64,000 nucleotides of DNA from Heterocephalus glaber. Lineage: Eukaryota; Chordata; Mammalia; Rodentia; Bathyergidae. This document shows, piece by piece, positions 1 to 12,440 of this stretch; the stretch's first letter is position 1, and every line of letters starts with the position of its first letter. The position numbers were made by a program, and so were the translations under genes. The notes beneath the pieces are model-generated. The model did not search any database, was not told the DNA's origin, and saw only the letters and a program-made list of their open reading frames with translations. The DNA is taken from positions 12,169,135-12,233,134 of the forward strand of contig NW_004624778.1 of NCBI RefSeq assembly GCF_000247695.1, read 5' to 3'.

Positions 1-305
1 CCACTCTGATCTTTATACTTTCTTTCTTCCTGTTACTTTCAGGCTTGAATTATTTTTATCTTTCTAGTACCTTAAGATACATCATTGGGTTATTTATTCC
101 GGCTCACTCTGTTCTTTTTATATATGCATTTACAGCTGTAACTTTCCCTCTTAGAACTGCTTTCATTGTGTCCCATAGGTTTGGGTATGTTGTGCTTTCA
201 TTGTCATGTGATTCTAGAAACTTTCTTATTTCTTCTCTGATTTCTTCTGCTCCATTGGTCCATTGATTGTTCAATAATGTACTATTAAATCTCCAAGAAA
301 ACATA
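1..305 (-). mobile_element. L1 LINE fragment (ORF2 linker region, antisense)
   Basis: The reverse strand encodes an L1 ORF2-like peptide (for example [29 protein letters not shown] and VNAYIKR), matching the part of ORF2p between the endonuclease and reverse transcriptase domains. It is a 5'- and 3'-truncated dead copy cut by the window edge. It abuts a plus-oriented L1 3' fragment at about 306. Confidence 0.85.
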
Positions 306-435
306 TTGATTCCTTTCAGTAGCAGTATTGTATGTAATAACAAACATCTGGAAACAACTCAGATGTCCACTGAAAGGAGAGTAGAGAACACTCTGTAACA
401 TATCCCTACAGTGGAATATTACGCAGATGACCAAA
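306..435 (+). mobile_element. L1 LINE fragment (3' end of ORF2, sense)
   Basis: The stretch with ctggaaacaactcagatgtc and gtggaatattacgcagatga matches the last part of L1 ORF2 in plus orientation. No poly(A) tail follows. With the antisense piece to its left it forms a head-to-head pair. Confidence 0.75.
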
Positions 436-1117
436 CTAGAGGCTTATCCACTGACACTGACAGACGCTGAAAACACTGGGACTCAGGATTTTGATGCTGG
501 TGGAACACTTTGGAGATCATTTTTGCTTCAGGTCTACAGAAGGCCAAGAGGTGAGAGAGCTTGTGGCAGGGACCCAGAGGAGCCCAATGCATAACTGTCC
601 TCGTGCCAGGCTGGAGCCTGCTACTGCCTGTGAGGACCTGAGTGCTCCTGGATGGGCTGTGTGGCCAGGATGGAAGGGAGCAGCTGCTCTTCAAGAGTTG
701 TCCTCCAGATCCCCAGGGCCCCACACCCCCTGGCGGTCCAGGTAGTTTTGCTAATACCTCATCCCTACTGGTACAAAACAGTGGGGTTAGAAGCTGATAA
801 AAGCACTTATTCTAGCCCAGCCCTGCCTCCACAGACTGCATAGTTCCTGATCCCACAGCTGCTTCAGGGACACCTGGCCAGTCCACTGGCTTCATCCAAC
901 TTCACTGAATAAACCAACCCTTATCTATTCTGTCCTGAGGGAGGATGCTTGGTGGCCTTAGTTCTGGGTCCTTCTCAGGCTGCAAGACTTCACTGCCCCA
1001 TGGTGAGGAAAGAATGTTGTCCCTGATGGTTCATTCTGGTTGTAGGATTCATGTGCATCTGTGCATTTGATTGTTGCTTAGGAAAGAGGTCATAACAGGA
1101 GCTGTGGATAAGTAGGG

Positions 1118-1225
1118 TAGGAGCCCTGGGTTCTAGTTTTCACTCTGCCACAAACTTGGTGGCAAGTTCTTCCTCATCAGGTGTCAGCTTCCTCCTATGA
1201 AAACCAGAGGAGACTCTGGGGGTCC
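1118..1225 (+). mobile_element. MIR-like SINE relic
   Basis: The order ctgggttct, ctctgccac, ggcaagttcttcctcatc, tcagcttcctc follows the MIR core in plus orientation. It is old and diverged. Confidence 0.55.
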
Positions 1226-1239
1226 TTCTAGCACCCTCA

Positions 1240-1395
1240 TGTGGTTTACAGATGAGGAAACTGAGGCCCATGGAGGCGTATGGCCTCTTGTCTACCCACA
1301 GGGCACTTTTACCTACCCTACTGAAGCACATGTCCTTCCAGGAGGCCTTGGTCTCTGCCTCTTCCTTGGCTAGGAACCCTGGTATGCTCCTGAAC
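1240..1395 (-). mobile_element. MIR-like SINE relic
   Basis: The segment tttacagatgaggaaactga followed by ggccc is the reverse complement of the MIR core. It is inverted relative to the copy just upstream. The right edge is uncertain. Confidence 0.45.
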
Positions 1396-4300
1396 CCTCA
1401 GCTTAACCCTCGCACCTCAGCAGCTCTGACTCTTGTTTCTGCTCTTTATTCTGGGTTTCCCATCTGAAGACCCCCATAACTCTCAAGCAGAAAAGTTGGC
1501 TTGAGTGTGGGGGCTTCACACCAGAGAGAGGGCTCCAGGGCAGGGCTGCAGCCTTTAGTTGGAGAACATCACAGGCTGGTCAGTGGCTGCTCTCTGTTAT
1601 TTGGTCAATAGATGTCTGGTTCTGGAATCTCCCAGTGTAGGGTTCTTTTGTCTTTCCTCTTTATCACCTTTTCTGGCCTCTCCCCACCCTTTCCCTCGGG
1701 TCCTGTCACTTGTTGAGAAAGTACCCTTCTCCTGCCCCCAGCCCCTATCTGCACCCTGCCTCTGAGCTCTCCTTGCTTGGCTTGTTTCAGGCACCTGGAG
1801 GAGGGAGGGTGGAAAGCTGGACAGAGCCCTAGGCTGGCGGAGCAGGGCCGGGGCTTGTGGGATGCTGCCCCCTAGCAGGAGTACGTGTGAGCTGTCCCTT
1901 CCCTAAGCAATGAGCACTGCAGAACCTGCTGACCCAATCCCACCTTTGGAAGGTAAAAGGAAAGCTTGGGGTAAGCAGGTTATGCAAAGTGAAATGTGAA
2001 AGTCTTTTCTTGGCAGGTGAATCTGAGACAGGTTCATTGAAGGGGAGAAGCTCTACGCAAGAGGAGATAGGGATCTCTGAAAGTAAATGCACCTCCGTCC
2101 CTGACATGCCAGAGACCAGGGAACCCTGGGAAGGGTCTCTGACAGGCCATGAAGCCACTGACATTGCTGCCACCACCAAGCTGTGGCTTAGGAAGGAGGT
2201 CATAATAGGAGCCCATCTGCTCATCTCAGAAGGAGAAAGCACAAGAGTGGCCAGGGTCCTGAGGGGACACCCACTCTGCCCCCCCAAAGTCTGTGCCTTA
2301 TGGATCTTAGGCATGGGGCCTGCGGACCTTGGATCTGGAGTAAAGGAAAGGCCTGCGGAGGGCTGCTTTGCCTGAGCCTGGTGAGGTCACACCAGAGAGT
2401 GTAGGTATTTATAGGCGGGATATCCTAGACAGGCACCAAGCAGCAGTGCTGGCAGGGCCTGGTGCTAACCCCTGGCAGGCATGATGCCATGGCCTGCTTT
2501 CATGGCTGCAGTCTTGGTTAGAAGGACATGAGCCAGGTGTAAAGGAATGCCCAGTTCAGGGCAGGAGATACACGTGTACACAGGATGGTCAGAGGCCAGA
2601 AACAGAGTGAGGGCTGTGAGGGGAGGTGCGTGGAGCCCCATCTCCTGATGGGAGGTCGAGGTGTGCACCTGGATGGGGAGGTGGTAGTGACTGGAGGCCT
2701 GAATTGAAATAAGATCTCCTGCACTTATAAGTGTCTTGTTTCTGTGATGAAAACCCTGATATTTAGGACATTGTAGGACTGAATCAACTTGGTACAAACA
2801 GTAGGACCACAAGAGCAAGATGGAAGTTTATTTCTCACTTGCCACAACTCAAGTGGACATTTAGGGCTGGCACAGAAGCTCAGCACTGTCAGTCTAGGCT
2901 CCTTACTCCTCATGGTTCTACCCTCTCTAGGTCTACATCCATGGCCCCTTATGGCTCCGGCCAGTGGGAGCACCAACCCAGTGCCTCTGATCTCCCCTCA
3001 CGAGGCCACCATCTCCTGGTGCCCTCTGAGGAGGAATCAGAGCTGGATAGCATCCTTTGTGTGACTATGTCACAGGAAAGCCCCAGGTAGCTGGTCTGTG
3101 GTATTATCTTGCTCCACCTGTCCTGCAGGAGCCTCTGATGGATGGAGATCCAGGGGCTGCTTCCCAAAGGGAGCATCTTTTGGGTGAGGCTCTGAGGAGA
3201 CACTTCAGTCCATCTGTTTTCCAAGATCCCCTGAAACCTGACCCACCAGAGATTAGACCACATGACCAATTCTTAGGATGCCACTGTCCCTCTGAGCACA
3301 CCCAGCTCCTCCTCACTGCACCCCCACATCTGAGCAGACGCCCTCACAGTAACTCATATTGCTGTCACACAGTTCCATGTACATCTGACCTCAGCCAGCT
3401 GGTCAACCCTAAGATGGGAGCTGGGGGTGGCTGCACATCCCTGGTCTCCTCTGGTAGGGCTGTGCACACATTAGGCACTCAGTAAAGATGCCTGAGCTGA
3501 GACTGCACTGAGCTGGCTCAGGCTAGGCCATGCAGTCATTCCCTAGTGCACCCTTTTCCTTCAGTGGTACCAACTTTGATGAGCTTTCTGAGGCCTTTGG
3601 GATGATGGGCTTGCTCTGTTGACCCATGGAGAATTAGTTTCAGGAGGAGACTGAGGCTAAGTCAAGATGAAGAGGTGGCTGGCTTGTCTAGTGCCCCTGG
3701 ACTGTTCTGCCTTGGCTATACATATCCAGGCAAGCAGAGGTCAGCAGGGTAATGCTGGAGTCCTGTGCTCTGCCTAGGAAGCTCTGTGTGGTGGGTCATG
3801 AGCTGTGCCCTGAGCCAGGCCCCAAGGTGCAGCACCATGCAGAGATTAGTCTGCATTGAGGTTATTTATTCATCTGCTGCACACTTTTTCAGTCCTCATT
3901 CTTTTATCATTCCAACTAATGTCAAGAAAACCCACTTGGCTTCTCTGAATCCCTTTAGAGGCACAAAGCAGGGACAGCCTTGGGTAGGGTAGGTTGAGTC
4001 CCATGAAATAGGAAAACGATCCAGAGAGTACAGAACAACAACAAAAGGCAGGCTATAGAGAGACCTGACCAGCTGCCAGAAATTGGGATCCACCCATGCC
4101 TGGCATTGTTTGCCATCCTGGCACCCCTTTCCTAAGAGACCCGTCTATCCCCTAGTCATTTGGTTAGGACATTGGAATAGTTCCCAGCCTTTTGTTATAA
4201 TAGGGGAAATGGGTGGAAAGGCTTGAAAAGAAACCATCTGAAATGAGAGACCACAACAGCAGTGTGTTCAGAAGATTTGCCAAGGTGCTGGCAGGGGGTT

Positions 4301-5106
4301 AAGAATTCAGGAATGAAATCTAAGGCATGTGAAAGGTTGTATAGGGTCTGGAGCAAGCAGCTTTTCTTCACCTGCACAGAAGTGCCAAGGAAAGGAAATG
4401 TATGTACCCAACAGCAGCAGAGCTTCAGATTAGCCCTGGAGAAGGACTTCATGGCTGAAGGACTTGTTAGCTTGCGATCTGGGCTGTTGAACAAGATGAT
4501 GAAATCTTTGCTGGGAACCTGATGAGCACACTTGCTTATTGGGCATTCACACAAGTCTACACAAGATGGGGAAGTGTGAAAAATGATGTGTTTGAGTCTT
4601 GGCTGATGACCTGTGAGTCCACCTCCCCTGAAATGGTACATGCTGGATGCTCCATCATGAGAGTGAAGGATCCCCGTCCTAAGGGCCAGGAGAACTAAGT
4701 GATCCACAGGTAACACTGGTTCCAAGTGCCTCTGGAACCTTCTGGATCATCACTTGTTTGTAGAGTAGAGGTTCATTAACATAAAGCAGGGTGAAGATGT
4801 ATATGTGAAATCCCCCAAACAGGTGTCCTGGCCACAGGAAATACAGTCATTCTGAAGAGTGGCTTCTCTCTCTGGGGCAGGACTCAAGCGTGATTTGTGG
4901 CTTCAGGAATGGGTAGGATGTTTGACCAGATGAAAGGGAGGAGAAAGAAGATGGAGAAAGAAGGACTTAGCAAAGGCTTGAAGGTGGGCATCTCACCGGG
5001 TGTTGGGGCAACAGTTAAGAGAAAGCACGGCCTGATTGGATGGCTTGTGTTGGATGATGCTCAGGTAGTGGGGGATGAACATGGTGAGTACAGAGGTAAG
5101 ACAGTG

Positions 5107-5135
5107 CTCCATTCCTATCAGAATAGCTGAGATAG

Positions 5136-5208
<73 letters not shown>

Positions 5209-5936
5209 GGTGACACTGAATTCTGGTGAGAATGCAGAGAAGCTGGACCACACGTACAATGCTAGTGGGAACGTAAAATGGTACAGCTATTCTGGAAAAC
5301 AGTTTGTCAGTTTTATTTTTAAAAAAAGAAGAAAAAGAAACCTGCAAATACCATATGATCCAGCAGTTGCACTCCCGGGTGTTTATCCCAGAGAAACGAA
5401 AACTTATGTTCACGCAGAAACCTGTACTCAAATGTTTATAGCAGCTTTATTTAAAATAGTGGAATACTGGAAGCTGCTCAGATATGATTCAGTAGGTGAG
5501 TGTGGTTAAGTCCACTGTGAGGAAAGGGAGACCCTATGGGCAAAACACATCTCATGAGTGTCTAACAATTAAGCTGAGTGAGAAAAAAAATCCAGCCCTC
5601 AAAAATTGCATCTATGATTCCATTTATATAATATACTTGAAATGGCACAATTATAGACACAGAAAGCAGTCAGTGATTGGTATGGATTAGCAAAAGAGTA
5701 GAGGCAGGAAGGAAGTGGATGTGGCTATAAAAGGGCCACAAGAGGGTCCTTGAGACAAGGGTTCTGTATTTTTACTGTATAGACATCAGTGTCTGGGATG
5801 TGATGTTGAACTATAGTTTTCTAACTTTCTCCATGGAAGGAAACTGGGTAAAGGGTCCAGGAGTCTCTCTATACTATTTCTTCCAAGTACCTATGAATCT
5901 GTAATAATTCTAAAAATAGCTTAATTTTAAAAAAGT
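5107..5936 (+). mobile_element. Old L1 LINE 3' end
   Basis: From 5210 the sequence follows the end of L1 ORF2 (gagaatgcagagaagctgga, ataccatatgatccagcagt, tttatagcagctttatttaa). It then follows an L1M-type 3' UTR (aaagggccacaagagggtcc, aactgggtaaagggt, ctatactatttctt), ending in an A-rich tail at about 5936. A tetranucleotide satellite interrupts it at 5131-5209. It is dead, with many substitutions. Confidence 0.85.
5131..5209. repeat. Compound (GATA)n(GACA)n microsatellite
   Basis: About 47 bp of GATA units pass directly into about 32 bp of GACA units. The tract sits inside L1 sequence, where a younger L1 copy would have non-repetitive ORF2 sequence. Confidence 0.95.
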
Positions 5937-8395
5937 GTAGAATGTTTTATTTTATCAAAATCTCCCATGGTCTTTCCATCCGGAAACTTTAAGGGCCGGA
6001 ACTGCTTGGTAAGGTGAGAGGACCAGCCCACCTGCCCTCCGCCTCACTCAGCCCCCTCATGGCTCTAGGCCATCTCTGCAGGACTTCAAGTCTTTCCCTA
6101 GACCAGATGATCTTAGTCCCTTCCAGCTCTGAGCTTCTGTTATTGAGTCTGGTCCTGCCAGGAGTTCAAAGAAGGCCCTCTTGTGAGGGAGCATGGGAAG
6201 ATAAGGTGGTTAGAATGGGATAGTTGATTTTCCCCTTCTACTGGAAGCCTTTCTCTGGGGATAACTGCATGGGCTCCAACAGAGGGTGGACAGGCAGCCA
6301 GCCAGAAGTAGCTTCTGGTGTGACCCAGTCCATGCAAGTAGCATGGCCCATGTGAAGCCCAAGTCACAATCCTGGTTAGTGGAGAGAGTGCGCAGGAAGG
6401 GCTAGCTTAAGAGAAATAACTTGACCATATGTTTCAGTCATTATTGCCCACCTCTCCCTGGCTGTTGGGTTTTAATTTTATAATGAAAAGGGTACAGGAG
6501 TAAGAGTCAGGATGGACAGATAGTTAAGTCCCAGAGTGAAGGAATGGCCTTTCCCTCTCCTCAGTTCAGCTCTGGTGTTTGGGAGTCTCTGCTTTTCTAG
6601 TCCCTTGCCTCAAGGGCCTATTTATTGGAGGGGGTTAAAATGTTAGGGGATCCATCTCACCCTTTCCCACCAGAGTGGGGGTGCTGTCCCTGGTGCTGAA
6701 CACACGCATGCACAGTGTTGCCCACATGGGGCTGTTTCTCCCTGGGCTTTGGCCTGCCCCTTCACCTCCCTCCTCACTTGTCCCTTAGACCTCTCCAATG
6801 GGCATAGGCAAGTCATGCCCAAAGCCTGCTTTAGTTTGCACCTGAGAGTTTTCAGATTTGACCTACCCAAAGCCCCTGTCTTTAGCCCAGGAGATGACCT
6901 TCAGATCTTTTTGTACCCAAACCTTGTGCCATGTAAAAGCTCTCACAGTGTCTCTCTTGTGTTCCACCTGTCCTCCTCCCCTTCCCACTCAGGAATCTCC
7001 CATCTAGTTCAAATGTTCAAGGGACAAGTGGGTCCAAGGAGCCATGGTGACTTACATGGGGGGCCCAACAAGCAGGCTGCAGCCCTAGACTCCTGCTTCC
7101 TCCTCTCACTGCAAACCAAGTTGCCACTGAAAGTTTCCCTGGATGCTGTCTCCCCAAAGTTGGCAACTTGGGTGGCAGACATGTGCCACCTGACTTGCCC
7201 TTCCCATTTCTGTGGCTTCCTGTGTAAGGACAGAGACTCTGAGGCACTTATGAGGGTGGTGATAGAGCCAGGGGCACTGGGGAGGGCATCATCTATTTTA
7301 GTTTTATTTCTAAGGAAATCTTAGGAGCACAATTTAAGGAAAAACAGTGCAAGAAAACAAAATTTTCAACCATGATAGAGGCATGTGAATATTTGTATAT
7401 ATAATTATATTAATATATATTATGTATTATATAATAACCAATGAGCAGGTTGAAAGGAAAATGAGAGAGACTGACTTTAATTTATGTGGGATAATACTGG
7501 AGTATATTTAAACTGCCCAAAGTTTAGTAATTTCATTTTGTATTCAAGGGCAATGCATTTAGCTGGACCAAGAAAAAAGTTTTAGGATTAATATCTGATG
7601 GGAAAGGTTGCATGAGATTATCCTAAAATATATTTTGCCTATCTGGGGATAAAAGGGACAACTAAAAGGGGAAAAGGGCAATTACACAAACCCAGAATAT
7701 AGGCAATAATCTGATATTGTAAGATTTTTAAATCTTTGTTTTAAGAGCACCACTGTGCATAAATTCAATATAATTTTTTTTTGCAGCAAAGATAGCCTTT
7801 TCATTTCTTTTTGGCCAGCATCAGATTGATTATTCATTGATTTTTAAGTCTTTATGAAGTTACTTATCATAAACACAGGTTAACAGCCAGTCTCACAGAC
7901 AGAGAACTTTTGTCCTTTGTGAAAGGACAGTTCTCCCCATTAGCTCCTCCAAAGACCCTGCATCCTTGAACACAGTGAAGAATCTCTCTGAGGGTTGGCC
8001 CTGCCTCTTCACCCTCACCACAGAATCTGTGGGATGACATTCTGCCCCAGGAAGACACAGAACTGGGACCATGAACCTGTGAGCAGCTGGGACTGCACCT
8101 CGCTCACTACTGGCAGGGCCAAGGGCTGCCACCCCTGCCTCACTGTCACCTGCTGCAGCAGACATGCTGGGAAAATCCATACTGGCACACCCCAGAATTC
8201 TCTAGTTGGACTTCATCCCTGAGGCTTCTGATAATGGGAATAGTCTTCCTGGTGTCCTGCATCCTAGCCAGCCAGTTTTTGCCTAGCTTCTAAACACAGC
8301 CTAGAATTCTCATCACATTCACATATGCATATGCACGCACATACACATCACCAATAATCACTGTAAAGAAAACCAATGGTGCAGAATAGTTCCTT

Positions 8396-8505
8396 GTTGT
8401 TATTTTGGTTTTTAGACAAGGCCTCATTGTGTCATCCAGGCTGACCTTGAACTTGCAGTCCTCCTGCTGTAACCTCCTGCATGCTAGGATTACCATTGTT
8501 GTTTT
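8396..8505 (-). mobile_element. B1-like (7SL-derived) SINE
   Basis: It reads as reverse B1: acaaggcctcattgtgtcat, ccaggctgaccttgaacttg, cagtcctcctgctg, ctaggattac. T-rich sequence lies at the left edge. Similar cttgttgtt/cattgttgtt words flank it, a possible target duplication. Confidence 0.75.
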
Positions 8506-8759
8506 TTCACTACCTATGATTTTGCATGTTTCCCTCTCACCTTGTTGAAGTCACCCATGCATGGAGACCCCCATCCTCTTGCATAGAACCTCCATATTCC
8601 CTCTTCCCTTCACTACAGGCAAGGTACACCTAGCACCAGCTCTGCCTCCCCAAGTGTGGACAAAGATGGGTTTGGAGAATCTGAGTATCTCCAAGGGATG
8701 AGGATGTCCCTGCTTTACGGAAACCTCCAGAGAGGGCTCCAAATTTACCTGAGTGGTTA

Positions 8760-8900
8760 ACTGCATAGTGTAGTGGCTATGAGACTCTGGGCCATGCTGT
8801 CTGTGTTCCTGCCCTGGGACCCAGCACCATGAACGCAGGGCAAGTTCTCTGTGCTTCAGTGTTTTCATCAGGAAAATGGGGGTGCGGTGCTGGGTGACGT
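8760..8900 (+). mobile_element. MIR-like SINE
   Basis: It shows the MIR order from the tRNA-like head (agtgtagtggctatgagact) through gggcaagttctctgtgcttc to ttcatcaggaaaatggggg. It is ancient. Confidence 0.7.
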
Positions 8901-10158
8901 GGCACACACTGAGTGCTGTGTTCGTGGCTGCTTTGACGTCATTGGTTCTTGGACCCTCCAGCTGTCTGTCCTCCCCAGAGCTGGGGGTAGCTGTGAGGTC
9001 TTCTGGGACACAGCTTGGTCTCCCTGGCCCCGTCAGGCTTTCTGGGTTCTTTTCCATTTGGTTGAAATGCTCTTATCCCTCTGTGATGTCTCAGAGCAGC
9101 ATGGCTCACCCTGGCATGAGGTCCCCTAATTGCCAGTAAAAGGGGCTGTTGTCAAGGTTTCAGCAGCATTTAACTGCTAAAAATGATCTACTGAAAAGGA
9201 TGCTTGTATTTTTTTTATAAGGCTTCTCAGAACTGTGGCATTTTAGCAACCTGGGGGGTAGAAGCCATGTGATCTCAGGGCTGGGGAGGAGGTGGAGCTC
9301 AGAGAAAAGCTGTGGCCACCAGGGCCAAGCACGGAATTGCAAACAAGAGAATGTTCTTTGCAAAGCCAGTGGAGTTTTGATGGACAGATTTTAATGCCTG
9401 GCCACCTAGTCTGAGCTAATATTAATAAATAGTCCTGGGTGGGTGGGGGTAGATGGGTAGGAGAGACAAGAAAAAAATGAAATTATGGTTCTTGCCACTG
9501 AGGACATGACACTGATTAGATTAGAGAGTTAGCAGGGAATGTTAGATGACTGTTTTCCAAAGGAGGTTCCAGGGAACCCTGGTCCTGTGAAATTCTCTGT
9601 GGAATATACAGAAAGAATAGGATAGATCTCTGGCTTTGAAAGGTTGAGAAATATTGCATGCTATATACTTCCATCTGCTTACAGAGTCAACATCCATCAA
9701 AGGCCACTAAAGGCAATAAAAATTCAACATCTTAACAACTTACCACGTTAACATCTTAATGATCTTTTAACTTAGTATGTATCAAACATTTGATTAGGCA
9801 GCTTTATGAGTTCCCCCCACTTCCAAAGCTCTTTCAGACCTCCAGGGGAATGAAGACCATGATTCAAAGGGCATATTCTGGACCACTGCAGCTGCACTGC
9901 ATTTAAGCCACCAGGATTCCCCTCCTGAGCAATTCTGATGCACAAAGACATTTGAAAGCCAGGAGACTTGAGATTCCAGAGCACACAGGGAGCTCTGCAG
10001 GAGAACAGGCAGGAATGGGGCCAGCCCCACTCAGAAGGTACACTGCTGAGGACTGAGAGGCGGGGGCAGGGTGGAGGGCACAAGCTGCTGAGGAAGCTGC
10101 ACAGCTACCGGGAAGAGGAGTCTTGAGCTGGACCTAGACAGGACAAAGACTCATGTAG

Positions 10159-10160
<2 letters not shown>

Positions 10161-10205
<45 letters not shown>
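10161..10205. repeat. (GT)n microsatellite
   Basis: A pure GT tract of about 45 bp. It pairs with a second tract 80 bp downstream. Confidence 0.97.
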
Positions 10206-10208
<3 letters not shown>

Positions 10209-10283
10209 AGAAAAAGAGACAGAAAGTCCTGAACACAGAAATAAGGAGAGAAGGGAGAAGAAGACAAAGAAGTACAAAGAGTG

Positions 10284-10285
<2 letters not shown>

Positions 10286-10328
<43 letters not shown>
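10286..10328. repeat. (TG)n microsatellite
   Basis: A nearly pure TG tract of about 43 bp. The 80 bp between the two tracts is purine-rich and not GT. Confidence 0.97.
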
Positions 10329-10332
<4 letters not shown>

Positions 10333-10802
10333 TGCAGAGAAAACTTATTTGTGTTTCTGAGTCCAGGAAGCAAACAGTGGCCCAAAGAGGAATATGGTTC
10401 TATACATTCTGCATCTTGGTGTAGCCTCAGAGATCTGTCAGAAACAGAATGGCTACCATCCTGCTACCAATGGGGAACAGGCTTTGCAGCAGGCGGCTAG
10501 CAGGTTGGACTTGAGAGGATGGGGATCCTGGGATGAGCCTAACCCTGGTCGTCCTCTTCTCTGACCTCACCTTCACAGGGAACTCTGTGTGTGACCTCAG
10601 TGTGAGCAAGGACTGAGGGAGATTGGAGAGAAGTAGGTCTGGCTCCTGAAGTGAAGTTCCAGAATCAGGTGTCAGCTGCCTGTTTGAGGTGTATCCACAG
10701 ACTCCTGCTTTCTCTTGTGCTTCTCTGATGTTAAGAGCGTTTGTGGACTGAGTAGTGTCTGTCTGTCTATGTGTGTGTGTAGGTGTATGTATGGTGTATT
10801 AT

Positions 10803-11930
10803 GTATACACAATCATGCACCACATAGTGATATTTCAGTCTAAAATGGATTCCACATTCCATGGTAGTCCCGTGAAATTATAATGGAACTGAAAAATTCC
10901 TGCTGTCTAGTGACATTGTAACCTTTGTAATGTAGCACAAGACATTCCTTGTGGATTTGCAGGGATGCCACGGTAAACAAACCTGCACCACCAGCTGTAT
11001 AAAATTTATGTACAGTACATAATACTTGATCCTGATAATAAATGTCTATGTTACCAGATTTGATACTTACTGTTCTGTACTTTTATCATTATTTTAGGGT
11101 GTTGTCCTCCTTACATATGAAAAAGGTAAACTGTAAAAGCCTCAGGCATGATCCCGAGGAAATATTCCAGAGGCACTGGCATCCTAGGGCTGACAGCGCT
11201 GTGCATGCCACTGCCCCTGAAACCCTTCCAAGGAGACAAGCTGTGGAGGCAGTGATAGTGATGATCCTGACCCTGCATAGACTTCGGCCACTGTATCTTG
11301 TGTGTGTGCCTTAGTTTTTAACATTTTAAAAATTTAAAATTTTAAAACTAGAGAAAGCTTATAAAATAATAATACAAAAACTTAAAGTTTTGTATAGCTG
11401 TACAATATATTTGTGATTTAAGCTAAATATTATTACAAGACAACCAAATGATTTTAAAATTTTCTAGAAAGCTTCAGTAATCTAGGGTTAATTTGTTATT
11501 AAAGAAGTGAAACAGTTTCCGGAGTCCAGTGGAGCCAACGGGCCTCATGTGTAAGGCCTGCAGCAGCACACGGTCCCTGCCCGATCCTTCACCTTCCGCC
11601 TGCTCTCTGCCTCGGCAGCAGTGCTGGTCCCGCTCACAGCACTCACAGCAAGTGCCCTACACAGGTTTCTCTTTTCAGAGACCTTTTATACCTGTTCCTA
11701 TGCCTTTTCCATGTTTAGCTTTGTTTAGGTACACAAATAACAAGTACCATTGTGCTGCCATTGCCTGGGAGCAGTCAGTACGCCAGTGTGCAGGTGCAGC
11801 CTACACCTGACAGCCAAGGAGAGTCAGCCACACCTCCTATTTTTGTGTAAATACAATTCTGTGGTGTCCACAAAATCACCTAAGCATGCATTTCTTACAA
11901 TAGATCCCTGTTAAGCGACCCAAGACTGTA
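10803..11930. mobile_element. DNA-transposon fossil with degenerate terminal inverted repeats
   Basis: The left end (acacaatcatgcaccacata) and the reverse complement of the right end (acagtcttgggtcgcttaac) are related to the acagtcatgcgtcgcttaac terminus of an ancient mammalian DNA transposon. Inside the right end, gttaagcgacccaagactgt and neighbouring sequence also follow that family. I think it is a Tc1/mariner-superfamily (Kanga-like) element but am not certain of the name. No intact transposase frame remains. Edges are approximate. Confidence 0.6.
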
Positions 11931-11934
11931 TTTG

Positions 11935-12440
11935 CATCTGTGTATGTGTATGTGTGTTATACATGTGGGGAGTATGCCTGTGTATTTTTATGTGTAGTAT
12001 ATGTGTATGTATGTGTTTTTATGCATCTATACACATGTGCTATGTAGCAACATGTGCGGTGTATCTGTATGTGTATGTTTGGTGTGCATGTATGGTGTAT
12101 ACATGGGCATATATGTGTGTGACTTGTACGTGCATCTGTGTGGTATGTATATTGTGTGCTATGTACATGTGTGTGCTGTGTGTGTAGTTTGTATCTGTAT
12201 ATATGTGGTATATGTGTGTTAGTGTGTGGTGTGATGTATGTATGTATATATATGTGGTACCTACATGTATGTAGTGTGTATATGCATGTGTGTCTATGTA
12301 CATGCATTTGTGTATGTAGTTGTCTGCGTGTATACATGTGTGGTGTATGTGTGTATGTGGTGTGTGTGTGGTATGTGTGTATGTGATGTAGAGTGTATGT
12401 GATATACAGTGCATGTGTGTGTGTGTGTGTGTGTGTGTGT
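11935..12440. repeat. Imperfect GT-rich satellite-like tract
   Basis: About 500 bp of degenerate GTATGTGTG-type units end in a purer GT run at about 12415-12440. It begins right at the end of the DNA-transposon fossil. Open frames here are artefacts of low complexity. Confidence 0.9.

Noticed and set aside
1865..1880. Possible CTCF motif (ctgccccctagcagga)
   Set aside because: It lacks the agtgg half and is weaker than the four listed sites.
5131..5209. Regular repeat that might suggest a CRISPR array
   Set aside because: It is a pure tetranucleotide satellite without spacers, in a mammalian genome.
8819..8840. Possible REST/RE1 site (cccagcaccatgaacgcag)
   Set aside because: It fits only partly and lies inside a MIR relic.
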